From assembly GCF_001698815.1 (NCBI RefSeq), contig NZ_LGSI01000066.1, positions 46,032 to 110,031 of the forward strand: a DNA stretch of 64,000 nt. Reading direction: 5' to 3'. The notes below the pieces were generated by a model. It did not search any database. It was not told the DNA's origin and saw only the letters and a list, made by a program, of their open reading frames with translations. Positions 52,802-62,013 of this stretch are shown here, piece by piece. Numbering within the stretch: the first letter of the stretch is position 1; each line of letters starts with the position of its first letter. The translations under genes and the position numbers were made by a program. This DNA is from Pseudomonas syringae. Lineage in GTDB: Bacteria; Pseudomonadota; Gammaproteobacteria; Pseudomonadales; Pseudomonadaceae.

Positions 52802-54178
52802 TTAAACGGTATGCAGATACCAGTTGTACTCAAGGTCGGAGATGGAGTGTTCAAACTCTTCCAGCTCGCTTTCCTTGCAGGCGACGAAGATATCGATGTA
52901 TTTCGGGTCGATATAGCGCGCCATGATTTCACTGTCGTCCAGCTCGCGCAGGGCATCGCGCAGGTTGTTCGGCAGGCTTTGTTCGTTTTGCTCGTAGGAG
53001 TTGCCTTCGACGGGCGGCGGCGGTTCTATCTTGTTGGTCAAACCGTGATGCACGCCTGCCAGGACCGAAGCCATCAGCAGATACGGGTTGGCATCGGCAC
53101 CGGCAACCCGGTGTTCCAGACGCACGGCATCGGCAGAACCGGTCGGCACGCGCAAGGCGACAGTCCGGTTGTCCAGACCCCAGCTTGGCGAATTCGGCAC
53201 GTAGAACTGAGCACCGAACCGGCGGTATGAGTTGACGTTCGGGCAAAGGAACGCCATCTGCGCCGGTAGGGTCTCGAGCACACCGCCGATCGCATGACGT
53301 AATGCGGCGTTCTGCTCGGGATCCTCGCTGGTGAAGATGTTCTTGCCATCGCGATCCAGGATCGAGATGTGGACGTGAAGACCATTGCCTGCCTGACCCG
53401 GATAGGGCTTGGCCATGAAGGTCGTGTCCATTTCGTGGTCGTAGGCGATGTTCTTGATCAGTCGCTTGAGCAGTACCGCGTAATCGCAGGCCTTGATCGG
53501 GTCGGCGACGTGGTGCAGGTTCACTTCAAACTGAGCCGGGGCGCTTTCCTTGACGATAGCGTCAGCCGGAATGCCTTGTTCTTTCGCGCCTTCCAGAATG
53601 TCCTGGAGGCAATCGACGTATTCGTCGAGATCGTCGATCAGGTAGACCTGTGTCGAGTGCGGGCGTTTGCCGGAGATCGGCGAACGTGGCGGTTGTGGGC
53701 GGCCATTCACGTTCTCCTGATCGATCAGGTAGAACTCCAGTTCGAAGGCGGCGCAGATCGTCAGGCCCATGTCATCGAACTTGCTGACCACTTGACGCAG
53801 GACTTCACGCGGGTCGGCGAAGAAGGGTTCACCTTCGATTTCGTGCATGGTCATCAACAGTTGCGCGGTAGGGCGCTTCTGCCAGGGCTCATTGCACAGG
53901 GTGTCAGGGATTGGATAACAGATTCGGTCAGCATCACCGATGTCCAGACCCAGGCCGGTGCTTTCCACCGTCGAGCCATTGATATCCAGGGCAAATAAAG
54001 AGGCAGGCAGGTTGATGCCCTTCTCGTAAACCTTATGGAGGCTGGTGCGTTCTATGCGCTTGCCGCGCACCACACCATTCATATCTGCAATCAGAAGGTC
54101 AACGTACAGAACCTCAGGATGTTCCTTAAGGAACGCGTTCGCTTCGTTAAGCTGAACGGCACGCGGGGGTACCGACAT
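52802..54178 (-). CDS. spuI: Glutamylpolyamine synthetase (glutamine synthetase family), SpuI-like
   Basis: A 458-residue glutamine synthetase-fold enzyme. Seen: VLYVDLLIADMNGVVRGKRI, the FELEFYLID metal site, QFEVNLHHVADPIKA, GNGLHVHISILDRDGKNIF and NRTVALRVPTGSADAVRLEH. In P. aeruginosa the SpuI/PauA group joins glutamate to polyamines such as putrescine or spermidine as the first step of catabolism. It lies opposite spuA with 280 bp between, and a terminator follows. Which polyamine it prefers cannot be read from sequence. Confidence 0.88.
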   Translation of the reverse strand: MSVPPRAVQLNEANAFLKEHPEVLYVDLLIADMNGVVRGKRIERTSLHKVYEKGINLPASLFALDINGSTVESTGLGLDIGDADRICYPIPDTLCNEPWQKRPTAQLLMTMHEIEGEPFFADPREVLRQVVSKFDDMGLTICAAFELEFYLIDQENVNGRPQPPRSPISGKRPHSTQVYLIDDLDEYVDCLQDILEGAKEQGIPADAIVKESAPAQFEVNLHHVADPIKACDYAVLLKRLIKNIAYDHEMDTTFMAKPYPGQAGNGLHVHISILDRDGKNIFTSEDPEQNAALRHAIGGVLETLPAQMAFLCPNVNSYRRFGAQFYVPNSPSWGLDNRTVALRVPTGSADAVRLEHRVAGADANPYLLMASVLAGVHHGLTNKIEPPPPVEGNSYEQNEQSLPNNLRDALRELDDSEIMARYIDPKYIDIFVACKESELEEFEHSISDLEYNWYLHTV

Positions 54179-54190
54179 GATGCAACACCT

Positions 54191-54198
54191 TTGTTGTT
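54191..54198 (-). promoter_or_regulatory. Candidate catabolite-repression (Hfq/Crc) motif
   Basis: The minus strand reads AACAACAA directly next to the ribosome binding site AGG of spuI. This fits the AAnAAnAA motif bound by Hfq/Crc in Pseudomonas when preferred carbon sources are present. Confidence 0.4.
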
Positions 54199-54457
54199 AA
54201 AAATATCAATCATCGAGCCTTACGGGATTCAGTCAATCCGAAAGCCATGATTAAGTCAATAGAGCCTTCTTTTGCCCTAAAAGGGCGCCGAAAAGCCGTT
54301 TTTGCCGCAATTAGGGGCAAGTATTGGACGCTGGAAGGGCCCGGCACATCAGGTCTGAACGGGCCGTGTTCGATTTTTTACCGCACAGTTGTGGAAAAAA
54401 ATGAACAAGGCTAAGCTCGATTGCAACCCATAACAGCAGCAACAACACGGGGGTCCT

Positions 54458-55234
54458 ATGTCTCGCCTGCCACTGATCGGCGTCACCGCCTGCAACAAGC
54501 AGATCGGTCACCATGCCTATCACATCAGCGGCGACAAATATGTCCGTGCGGTAGCCATGGCGGCCAAAGGCCTGCCTCTGATTCTGCCAGCGCTCGGACC
54601 CTTGCTTGATCCCGCCGAAATCCTCGCCAGCCTTGATGGGCTGCTGTTCACCGGCTCGCCTTCCAATGTCGAACCCTATCACTACAGTGGTCCTGCCAGC
54701 GCTCCGGGTACGGAGCACGATCCTGATCGCGACAGCACCACCTTACCGCTTATTCGTGCCGCCGTGGCAGCTGGTGTTCCTGTTTTGGGCATTTGCCGCG
54801 GATTTCAGGAGATGAATGTGGCCTTCGGCGGCAGTCTGCATCAGCGTGTTCACGAAACCGGAACCTTCATGGACCATCGTGAACCGGACAACGAACCTGT
54901 CGAAGTGCAGTACGCGCCAAGCCATGCAATGCATGTCCAGCCAGGCGGCGTATTGGCCGGGCTTGGGTTGTCCAGCGAGATCCAGGTCAATTCCATTCAC
55001 GGGCAAGGCATTGAGCGTCTGGCGCCGGGCTTGCGCGTGGAAGCAACGGCGCCGGACGGCCTGATTGAAGCCATTTCGGTTGAAGGCAGCGAAGGATTCG
55101 CGCTGGGTGTGCAATGGCATCCCGAGTGGCAGGTGACTTCCAATCCGGATTATCTGGCGATCTTTCAGGCGTTTGGCGATGCCTGTCGAAAACGAGCGAT
55201 AGAACGCGACGCCGATGCGTCACACAACTCCTGA
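54458..55234 (+). CDS. spuA: Gamma-glutamyl-GABA hydrolase SpuA (class I glutaminase fold)
   Basis: A 258-residue hydrolase. LLFTGSPSNVEPYHYSG and the nucleophile elbow GICRGFQEMNVAFGG hold the catalytic Cys; WHPEWQVTSNPDYL gives the catalytic His-Glu. It frees GABA or related compounds from their gamma-glutamyl forms in the polyamine route. GGGGGT sits close to the ATG, and CAACAACA, a weak catabolite motif, precedes it. spuB follows 64 bp later. Confidence 0.9.
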   Translation: MSRLPLIGVTACNKQIGHHAYHISGDKYVRAVAMAAKGLPLILPALGPLLDPAEILASLDGLLFTGSPSNVEPYHYSGPASAPGTEHDPDRDSTTLPLIRAAVAAGVPVLGICRGFQEMNVAFGGSLHQRVHETGTFMDHREPDNEPVEVQYAPSHAMHVQPGGVLAGLGLSSEIQVNSIHGQGIERLAPGLRVEATAPDGLIEAISVEGSEGFALGVQWHPEWQVTSNPDYLAIFQAFGDACRKRAIERDADASHNS

Positions 55235-55298
55235 TTCTTGATCGGGACCAAGCGGGTCTGTTGAGCCTCAACAGACGCTTTATAAACCTGAGGTATTT

Positions 55299-56657
55299 AT
55301 GAGTACCAACCTCGACCAGCTCACCGATTGGTTGAAAGAACACAAGATCACCGAAGTCGAATGCATGATTGCCGACCTCACCGGGATCACTCGCGGCAAA
55401 ATCTCACCCACCAACAAATTCATTGCCGAGAAGGGCATGCGCTTGCCGGAGAGCGTATTGCTGCAGACCGTCACGGGTGATTACGTCGAAGACGACATTT
55501 ATTACGAACTGCTCGACCCTGCCGACATCGACATGCTCTGTCGTCCCGACCAGAACGCGGTGTATCTGGTCCCCTGGGCAATCGAGCCCACGGCGCAGGT
55601 GATTCACGACACCTACGACAAGCAGGGCAACCCCATCGAGCTGTCGCCGCGCAACGTCTTGAAGAAAGTCCTCAAGCTGTATGCCGATCGAGGCTGGCAG
55701 CCGATTGTCGCGCCGGAGATGGAGTTCTACCTGACCAAGCGCAGCGACGACCCGGATTACCCGTTGCAGCCGCCGATTGGTCGCTCCGGTCGCCCGGAAA
55801 CCGGTCGCCAGTCGTTTTCGATTGAAGCGGCCAACGAGTTCGACCCGCTGTTCGAAGACGTCTATGACTGGTGCGAGCTGCAAAACCTCGATCTGGACAC
55901 CTTGATTCACGAAGACGGCACCGCGCAGATGGAAATCAACTTCCGTCACGGCGATGCCTTGTCCCTGGCCGACCAGATCCTGGTGTTCAAACGCACCATG
56001 CGCGAAGCCGCGCTCAAGCACGACGTGGCCGCCACGTTCATGGCCAAGCCGATGACGGGCGAGCCGGGCAGCGCCATGCATTTGCACCAGAGCATCATCG
56101 ACATCAAGACCGGCAAGAACATCTTCTCCAACGAAGACGGGACCATGAGCGAGCTGTTCCTGCATCACATAGGCGGCCTGCAGAAATTCATTCCCGAGCT
56201 GTTGCCGCTGTTCGCGCCCAACGTCAATTCATTCCGCCGCTTCCTGCCCGACACCTCGGCGCCGGTGAACGTCGAATGGGGCGAAGAAAACCGCACTGTG
56301 GGCCTGCGCGTGCCGGATGCCGGTCCGCAGAACCGCCGTGTGGAAAACCGCTTGCCCGGCGCCGATGCCAACCCTTATCTGGCGATTGCCGCGAGCCTGC
56401 TGTGTGGTTTCATTGGCATGGTCGAAGGGCACAACCCAAGCGCGCCGGTGGTGGGCCGTGGTTACGAGCGGCGCAATCTGCGCTTGCCGTTGACCATCGA
56501 AGACGCGCTGGAGCGGATGGAAAACAGCAAGACCATCGAGAAATACCTCGGCAAGAAATTCATCGTCGGCTACGTCGCCGTCAAACGCGCCGAACACGAA
56601 AACTTCAAGCGCGTGATCAGTTCATGGGAGCGAGAATTCCTGCTCTTCGCCGTCTGA
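55299..56657 (+). CDS. spuB: Glutamylpolyamine synthetase SpuB
   Basis: A 452-residue glutamine synthetase-family enzyme: MSTNLDQLTDWLKEHKITEV, CMIADLTGITRGKISPTNKF, VAPEMEFYLTK, QMEINFRHGDALSLADQI, GSAMHLHQSIIDIKTGKNIF and NRTVGLRVPDAGPQNRRVEN. Like SpuI it adds glutamate to a polyamine; the two differ in substrate in P. aeruginosa. CTGAGGTATTT precedes the ATG. The spuC gene follows after a REPIN. Confidence 0.92.
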   Translation: MSTNLDQLTDWLKEHKITEVECMIADLTGITRGKISPTNKFIAEKGMRLPESVLLQTVTGDYVEDDIYYELLDPADIDMLCRPDQNAVYLVPWAIEPTAQVIHDTYDKQGNPIELSPRNVLKKVLKLYADRGWQPIVAPEMEFYLTKRSDDPDYPLQPPIGRSGRPETGRQSFSIEAANEFDPLFEDVYDWCELQNLDLDTLIHEDGTAQMEINFRHGDALSLADQILVFKRTMREAALKHDVAATFMAKPMTGEPGSAMHLHQSIIDIKTGKNIFSNEDGTMSELFLHHIGGLQKFIPELLPLFAPNVNSFRRFLPDTSAPVNVEWGEENRTVGLRVPDAGPQNRRVENRLPGADANPYLAIAASLLCGFIGMVEGHNPSAPVVGRGYERRNLRLPLTIEDALERMENSKTIEKYLGKKFIVGYVAVKRAEHENFKRVISSWEREFLLFAV

Positions 56658-56690
56658 TGCCGCAAACAAAAGGCCTGTAGGAGTTGCAGG

Positions 56691-56791
56691 GTAGGAGGGG
56701 ACTTGTCCCCGATGACGTCATCCCGGACGGTATTATTTTCTGGATATGCCGGTGTCAGGCCAAATGCCTTCGGGGACAAGTCCCCTCCTAC
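56691..56791. repeat. REPIN between spuB and spuC
   Basis: GTAGGAGGGGACTTGTCCCC and GGGGACAAGTCCCCTCCTAC, about 60 bp apart. Confidence 0.85.
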
Positions 56792-56875
56792 CGGATCCCA
56801 CGTTTGCTGTGCGACAGCGCGACGTCTAAATGACGGGGATCTTCTACGGGAATACAAGCATATGGAGTGCTATAA

Positions 56876-58240
56876 ATGAGTTCAAACAACCCGCAAACCC
56901 GCGAATGGCAGGCCTTGAGCAGCGAGCATCACCTGGCCCCGTTCAGTGACTACAAACAGCTTAAAGAAGTCGGCCCGCGCATCATCACCCGCGCCAACGG
57001 CGTTTATCTCTGGGACAGCGAGGGTCACAAGATTCTCGACGGCATGTCCGGCCTGTGGTGCGTCGCGATCGGCTACGGCCGCGATGAACTGGCCGAAGCC
57101 GCCGCCAAACAGATGCGTGAGCTGCCTTATTACAACCTTTTCTTCATGACCGCTCACCCGCCGGTGCTGGAGTTGGCCAAGGTCATCTCGCAAATTGCCC
57201 CGCAAGGCATGAACCACGTGTTTTTCACCGGTTCAGGTTCGGAAGGTAACGACACGATGCTGCGCATGGTTCGCCACTATTGGGCGATCAAGGGCCAGCC
57301 GAACAAGAAAACCATCATCAGCCGGGTCAACGGCTATCACGGCTCGACCGTGGCCGGCGCCAGCCTGGGCGGCATGACTTACATGCACGAGCAGGGCGAC
57401 CTGCCAATTCCAGGCATCGTGCACATCCCGCAGCCGTACTGGTTTGGTGCGGGTGGCGATATGACTCCCGACGAGTTCGGTGTCTGGGCCGCCGAGCAGC
57501 TGGAAAAGAAAATCCTCGAGCTGGGCGTGGACAACGTCGGTGCTTTTATTGCCGAACCGATCCAGGGCGCCGGTGGCGTGATCGTGCCGCCTGCAAGCTA
57601 CTGGCCGAAGATCAAGGAGATCCTCGCCAGGTACGACATTCTGTTTGTCGCTGATGAAGTGATCTGTGGCTTCGGGCGTACCGGCGAATGGTTTGGCAGT
57701 GATTTCTATGACCTCAAACCAGACATGATGACCATCGCCAAAGGCCTGACCTCGGGTTACATCCCCATGGGCGGCCTGATTGTGCGCGACGAAATCGTCA
57801 AGGTGCTCAACGAGGGCGGCGACTTCAACCACGGCTTCACTTATTCCGGGCATCCGGTTGCGGCAGCGGTGGCGCTGGAGAACATTCGCATTCTGCGCGA
57901 CGAGAAGATCGTCGAGCGGGTGAAGGCGGAAACGGCACCGTATTTGCAGAAGCGTTTACGTGAGCTCAACGACCATCCGCTGGTGGGTGAAGTCCGGGGC
58001 GTGGGCCTGTTGGGGGCTATCGAGCTGGTCAGGAACAAGGCGACTCGCGAGCGTTACACCGGCAGGGGCGCAGGCATGATTTGCCGAACCTTCTGCTTCG
58101 ACAATGGCCTGATCATGCGGGCAGTTGGCGATACCATGATCATCGCGCCACCGCTGGTGATCAGTTTTGCGGAAATTGACGAGTTGATCGACAAAGCTCG
58201 CAAATGTCTTGATCTGACCCTGGCGGCGCTGGAAGGCTAA
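56876..58240 (+). CDS. spuC: Putrescine/polyamine:pyruvate aminotransferase SpuC
   Basis: A 454-residue class III aminotransferase. ILDGMSGLWCVAIGYG, HVFFTGSGSEGNDTMLRMVR, RVNGYHGSTVAGASLGGM and VADEVICGFGRTGEWFGSDF surround the PLP site, and the Schiff-base lysine is in MTIAKGLTSGYIPMGG. It transfers the amino group of putrescine, and in relatives of other diamines, to pyruvate. GGAGTG precedes the ATG. spuD follows after a degenerate REP. Confidence 0.94.
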   Translation: MSSNNPQTREWQALSSEHHLAPFSDYKQLKEVGPRIITRANGVYLWDSEGHKILDGMSGLWCVAIGYGRDELAEAAAKQMRELPYYNLFFMTAHPPVLELAKVISQIAPQGMNHVFFTGSGSEGNDTMLRMVRHYWAIKGQPNKKTIISRVNGYHGSTVAGASLGGMTYMHEQGDLPIPGIVHIPQPYWFGAGGDMTPDEFGVWAAEQLEKKILELGVDNVGAFIAEPIQGAGGVIVPPASYWPKIKEILARYDILFVADEVICGFGRTGEWFGSDFYDLKPDMMTIAKGLTSGYIPMGGLIVRDEIVKVLNEGGDFNHGFTYSGHPVAAAVALENIRILRDEKIVERVKAETAPYLQKRLRELNDHPLVGEVRGVGLLGAIELVRNKATRERYTGRGAGMICRTFCFDNGLIMRAVGDTMIIAPPLVISFAEIDELIDKARKCLDLTLAALEG

Positions 58241-58256
58241 GCTGTTTGGCACTTTG

Positions 58257-58357
58257 CGGGCGCGATGCTTGCCCGCGAAGAACGATACCGCGTTATACCT
58301 GATGCACCACGGCGTATGGTTCGCGGGCAAGTCGGAACGCCGCCCGCTCGTTCCAAC
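58257..58357. repeat. Degenerate REPIN between spuC and spuD
   Basis: GCGCGATGCTTGCCCGCGAA and TTCGCGGGCAAGTCGGAACG; the outer CGTTCCAACG end survives only at the right. Confidence 0.6.
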
Positions 58358-58403
58358 GGGGCGGTTGTCATCGTCAGTGATTAATCTAAATGGAGCTGTA
58401 TAC

Positions 58404-59501
58404 ATGAAAAAATTTGGCAAGACCCTCCTGGCACTGTCCCTGATGGGCGTTGTGGCCGCCGCCGCTCAGGCTGATGACAAAGTGCTGCACGTGTACAACT
58501 GGTCCGACTACATCGCACCGGACACCATTTCCAAATTCGAAGCAGAGTCGGGCATCAAAGTCGTCTACGACGTGTTCGACAGCAACGAAACCCTCGAAGC
58601 CAAGTTGCTGGCCGGTAAATCCGGTTACGACGTTGTTGTGCCGTCGAACAACTTCCTCGCCAAGCAGATCAAGGCGGGCGTTTATCAGGAGCTGGACAAG
58701 TCCAAGCTGCCTAACTACAAAAACCTGAATACCGCGCTGCTCAAGGCCGTATCGGTGAGCGACCCGGACAACAAGCACGCCTTCCCGTACATGTGGGGCT
58801 CGATTGGCATCGGCTTCAATCCGGACAAGGTCAAGGCCGTGCTGGGTGCCGACGCACCGACTAACTCCTGGGACTTGCTGTTCAAACCAGAGAACGCTGC
58901 CAAGCTGAAATCCTGTGGCATCAGCTTCCTCGATTCACCAACTGAAATGTTGCCGATTGCCCTGCATTACCTGGGCTACCCAACCGATTCCCAGGACAAG
59001 AAGCAGTTGGCCGAAGCCGAAGCGCTGTTCCTGAAAGTTCGTCCATCGATTGGCTATTTTCACTCGTCCAAGTACATCTCCGACCTGGCCAACGGCAACA
59101 TCTGCGTAGCGGTGGGTTATTCGGGTGACATTTACCAGGCCAAATCCCGGGCTGAAGAAGCCGGTGGCAAGGTCAAGGTCAGCTACAACATTCCCAAAGA
59201 AGGTGCTGGCAGCTTCTACGACATGGTCGCCATTCCCAAGGATGCCGAAAACGTCGAAGGCGCCTACAAGTTCATGAACTTCCTGATGAAGCCGGAAATC
59301 ATGGCTGAAATCACCAACGAAGTGCATTTCCCTAACGGCAACGAAGCGTCGACCCCATTGGTCAACAAAGACATCACCAGCGACCCGGGCGTTTACCCGC
59401 CTGCTGATGTGTTGGCGAAACTGTACGCCATCGCCGATTTGCCAGCAGCGACCCAGCGGATCATGACCCGCAGCTGGACCAAGATTAAATCGGGTAAGTA
59501 A
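58404..59501 (+). CDS. spuD: Polyamine-binding periplasmic protein SpuD
   Basis: A 365-residue protein. Signal peptide MKKFGKTLLALSLMGVVAAA..AQA, then LHVYNWSDYIAPDTISKFEA, VVYDVFDSNETLEAKLLAGK and SGYDVVVPSNNFLAKQIKAG. It is the putrescine-preferring binding protein in P. aeruginosa. The ATG at 58404 follows TGGAG. About 65% of residues appear shared with SpuE just downstream, which suggests gene duplication. Confidence 0.93.
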   Translation: MKKFGKTLLALSLMGVVAAAAQADDKVLHVYNWSDYIAPDTISKFEAESGIKVVYDVFDSNETLEAKLLAGKSGYDVVVPSNNFLAKQIKAGVYQELDKSKLPNYKNLNTALLKAVSVSDPDNKHAFPYMWGSIGIGFNPDKVKAVLGADAPTNSWDLLFKPENAAKLKSCGISFLDSPTEMLPIALHYLGYPTDSQDKKQLAEAEALFLKVRPSIGYFHSSKYISDLANGNICVAVGYSGDIYQAKSRAEEAGGKVKVSYNIPKEGAGSFYDMVAIPKDAENVEGAYKFMNFLMKPEIMAEITNEVHFPNGNEASTPLVNKDITSDPGVYPPADVLAKLYAIADLPAATQRIMTRSWTKIKSGK

Positions 59502-59520
59502 GTTTGCTCGATTGAATTGC

Positions 59521-59611
59521 GTAGGACCGGATTTATCCGGGAGGGCGTCTTTAAGGCTGGCATGAAATCTCGTGCTTTTCCCGACATCCTCGCGGATAAA
59601 TCCGCTCCTAC
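59521..59611. repeat. REPIN between spuD and spuE
   Basis: GTAGGACCGGATTTATCCGG and GCGGATAAATCCGCTCCTAC, about 50 bp apart. The core triplets (ATTTAT) differ from other REPINs here (CTTTAG, ACTTGT). Confidence 0.8.
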
Positions 59612-59720
59612 GGCTCGAGTGTGTAGGCACGAATTCATTCGCTCCTGCATTATTCTGTTCCCACACAGTCCAGCTCAGCGACACGGGCACCAGACCCCAT
59701 ACAGAAAAAGGATTGTTCAC

Positions 59721-60815
59721 GTGTCTATTTCCTTATTTGCCAAATCCATGCTCGCCGCTACGACGCTGACCCTTACGGTCGGTGCCCAGGCAGAATCCGT
59801 CGTGCATATTTATAACTGGTCCGATTACATCGGCACGACAACGTTGGCGGACTTCGAAACCACCACCAATATCAAGCCGATGTACGATGTATTCGACTCC
59901 AACGAAACCCTGGAAGCCAAGTTGCTGGCCGGGCGCACCGGCTACGACGTGGTGGTGCCGTCCAATCACTTCCTCGGCAAGCAGATCAAGGCCGGCGCTT
60001 TTCAGAAACTGGATAAAGCCCAGCTGAGCAACTATCAGAATCTTGATCCGGCGCTGCTCAAGCGTCTGGAAAAAAACGACCCCGGCAATCAATACGCCGT
60101 GCCATATCTGTGGGGCACCAACGGCATCGGTTACAACGTCGACAAGGTCAAGGCTGTGCTGGGTGTCGACAAGATCGATTCCTGGGCGATGCTGTTCGAG
60201 CCTGAGAACATCAAGAAGCTGTCGAGTTGCGGCGTGGCTTTCCTCGATTCCGCCGATGAAATGCTTCCGGCGGTGCTCAACTACATGGGCCTGAGCCCCA
60301 ACAGCACCAACGAAGCCGACTACAAAAAGGCCGAAGCCAAACTGATGGCGGTACGTCCTTATGTCACTTACTTCCATTCCTCCAAGTACATTACCGACCT
60401 GGCCAACGGCGACATTTGCGTAGCTGCCGGTTTCTCCGGTGACGTGTTCCAGGCCAAGGCCCGTGCGGCCGAAGCGGGCAAGGGCGTGAACATTGCCTAC
60501 GCTGTGCCTAAAGAAGGCGGCAACCTGTGGTTCGACATGCTGGCGATTCCGGCCGATGCCAAAAACGTCAAGGAAGCCCACGCGTTCATCAATTACCTGC
60601 TCAAGCCTGAAGTGATCGCCAAGGTCAGCGATCAGGTCGGTTATGCCAATCCGAACCCGAAATCCAGCGAGTTCATGGATCAGGATATTCGCAACGACGA
60701 GGCGGTTTACCCCTCGCAGGAAGTGCTGGACCGGTTGTTCGTGAACAGCGAGTTGCCACCCAAGGTGCAACGTCTGATGACCCGCAGCTGGACCAAGGTC
60801 AAGTCGGGCAAATAA
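59721..60815 (+). CDS. spuE: Polyamine-binding periplasmic protein SpuE
   Basis: A 364-residue protein similar to SpuD. The likely start is GTG at 59721 behind AAGGA; this gives a normal signal peptide (SISLFAKSMLAATTLTLTVG..AQA). VVHIYNWSDYIGTTTLADFE, VFDSNETLEAKLLAGRTGYD and YFHSSKYITDLANGDICVAA are typical. It prefers spermidine in P. aeruginosa. The frame to 59517 overlaps a REPIN and is rejected. spuF follows 55 bp later. Confidence 0.92.
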   Translation: MSISLFAKSMLAATTLTLTVGAQAESVVHIYNWSDYIGTTTLADFETTTNIKPMYDVFDSNETLEAKLLAGRTGYDVVVPSNHFLGKQIKAGAFQKLDKAQLSNYQNLDPALLKRLEKNDPGNQYAVPYLWGTNGIGYNVDKVKAVLGVDKIDSWAMLFEPENIKKLSSCGVAFLDSADEMLPAVLNYMGLSPNSTNEADYKKAEAKLMAVRPYVTYFHSSKYITDLANGDICVAAGFSGDVFQAKARAAEAGKGVNIAYAVPKEGGNLWFDMLAIPADAKNVKEAHAFINYLLKPEVIAKVSDQVGYANPNPKSSEFMDQDIRNDEAVYPSQEVLDRLFVNSELPPKVQRLMTRSWTKVKSGK

Positions 60816-60870
60816 AAATCCAGCGCCCGGCTGCATTGGCCGGGCTGCGAATCTGTTGGGAGTTTCACCC

Positions 60871-62013
60871 ATGGCAGTTGCCTCCGGCGCCTACAAGAAA
60901 TCACTCGAAGGCGGTCAGCAACCAAAACAGGTGCTGGTCAAGATCGATCGGGTCACGAAGAAATTCGACGAGACGATTGCGGTGGACGATGTGTCCCTGC
61001 AAATCAACAAGGGCGAAATCTTCGCCTTGCTGGGCGGTTCGGGTTCGGGCAAGTCCACGTTATTGCGCATGCTGGCGGGTTTCGAACGACCTACCGAAGG
61101 CCGGATTTACCTGGATGGCGTCGATATTACCGACATGCCGCCGTACGAACGTCCGATCAACATGATGTTCCAGTCCTACGCGTTGTTTCCGCATATGACC
61201 GTCGAGCAGAACATCGCCTTCGGCTTGCAGCAGGACAAATTGCCCAAAGCTGAAGTGACGGCCCGCGTCGAAGAAATGCTCAAGCTGGTGCAGATGACCC
61301 AGTACGCGCGCCGCAAGCCGCATCAATTGTCCGGCGGTCAACGGCAGCGGGTTGCGCTGGCGCGTTCCCTGGCCAAGAAGCCCAAGTTGCTGCTGCTCGA
61401 CGAACCCATGGGCGCGCTGGACAAAAAACTGCGCTCGCAGATGCAACTGGAACTGGTGGAAATCATCGAGCGGGTCGGCGTGACCTGCGTGATGGTGACC
61501 CACGACCAGGAAGAAGCCATGACCATGGCCGAGCGCATCGCGATCATGCACCTGGGCTGGATCGCGCAGATCGGCAGCCCCATCGACATCTACGAAACCC
61601 CGACCAGTCGGCTGGTCTGTGAATTCATCGGCAACGTCAATCTGTTCGAAGGCGAGGTCATCGACGACGCCGAAGGCCATGCGTTGATCAGCACTCCGGA
61701 ACTGGAGCGCAGCATCTACGTCGGCCACGGCGTTACCACTTCGGTGGAAGACAAACGCATCACCTACGCATTGCGTCCGGAAAAACTGCTGGTCACCACT
61801 GAGCAACCGACCTTCGAGTACAACTGGTCCCGGGGCAAGGTTCACGACATCGCGTATCTGGGCGGTCATTCGGTGTTCTACGTGCAATTGCCGTGCGGCA
61901 AGCTGGTGCAATCGTTCGTCGCCAACGCCGAGCGTCAGGGCACGCGACCTACCTGGGGCGATGAAGTCTTCGTCTGGTGGGAAGACGACAGCGGCGTGGT
62001 ACTGCGCTCATGA
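60871..62013 (+). CDS. spuF: Polyamine ABC transporter ATP-binding protein SpuF
   Basis: A 380-residue PotA-type ATPase. Walker A LGGSGSGKSTLLRML, signature LSGGQRQRVALARSL, Walker B LLLLDEPMGALDKKL and the switch His in VTHDQEEAMTMAERIAI. A TOBE regulatory domain fills residues 285-378. It powers uptake of putrescine or spermidine. The ATG at 60871 has GGGAG upstream; a TTG at 60856 is less likely. Its stop overlaps spuG by four bases. Confidence 0.94.
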   Translation: MAVASGAYKKSLEGGQQPKQVLVKIDRVTKKFDETIAVDDVSLQINKGEIFALLGGSGSGKSTLLRMLAGFERPTEGRIYLDGVDITDMPPYERPINMMFQSYALFPHMTVEQNIAFGLQQDKLPKAEVTARVEEMLKLVQMTQYARRKPHQLSGGQRQRVALARSLAKKPKLLLLDEPMGALDKKLRSQMQLELVEIIERVGVTCVMVTHDQEEAMTMAERIAIMHLGWIAQIGSPIDIYETPTSRLVCEFIGNVNLFEGEVIDDAEGHALISTPELERSIYVGHGVTTSVEDKRITYALRPEKLLVTTEQPTFEYNWSRGKVHDIAYLGGHSVFYVQLPCGKLVQSFVANAERQGTRPTWGDEVFVWWEDDSGVVLRS

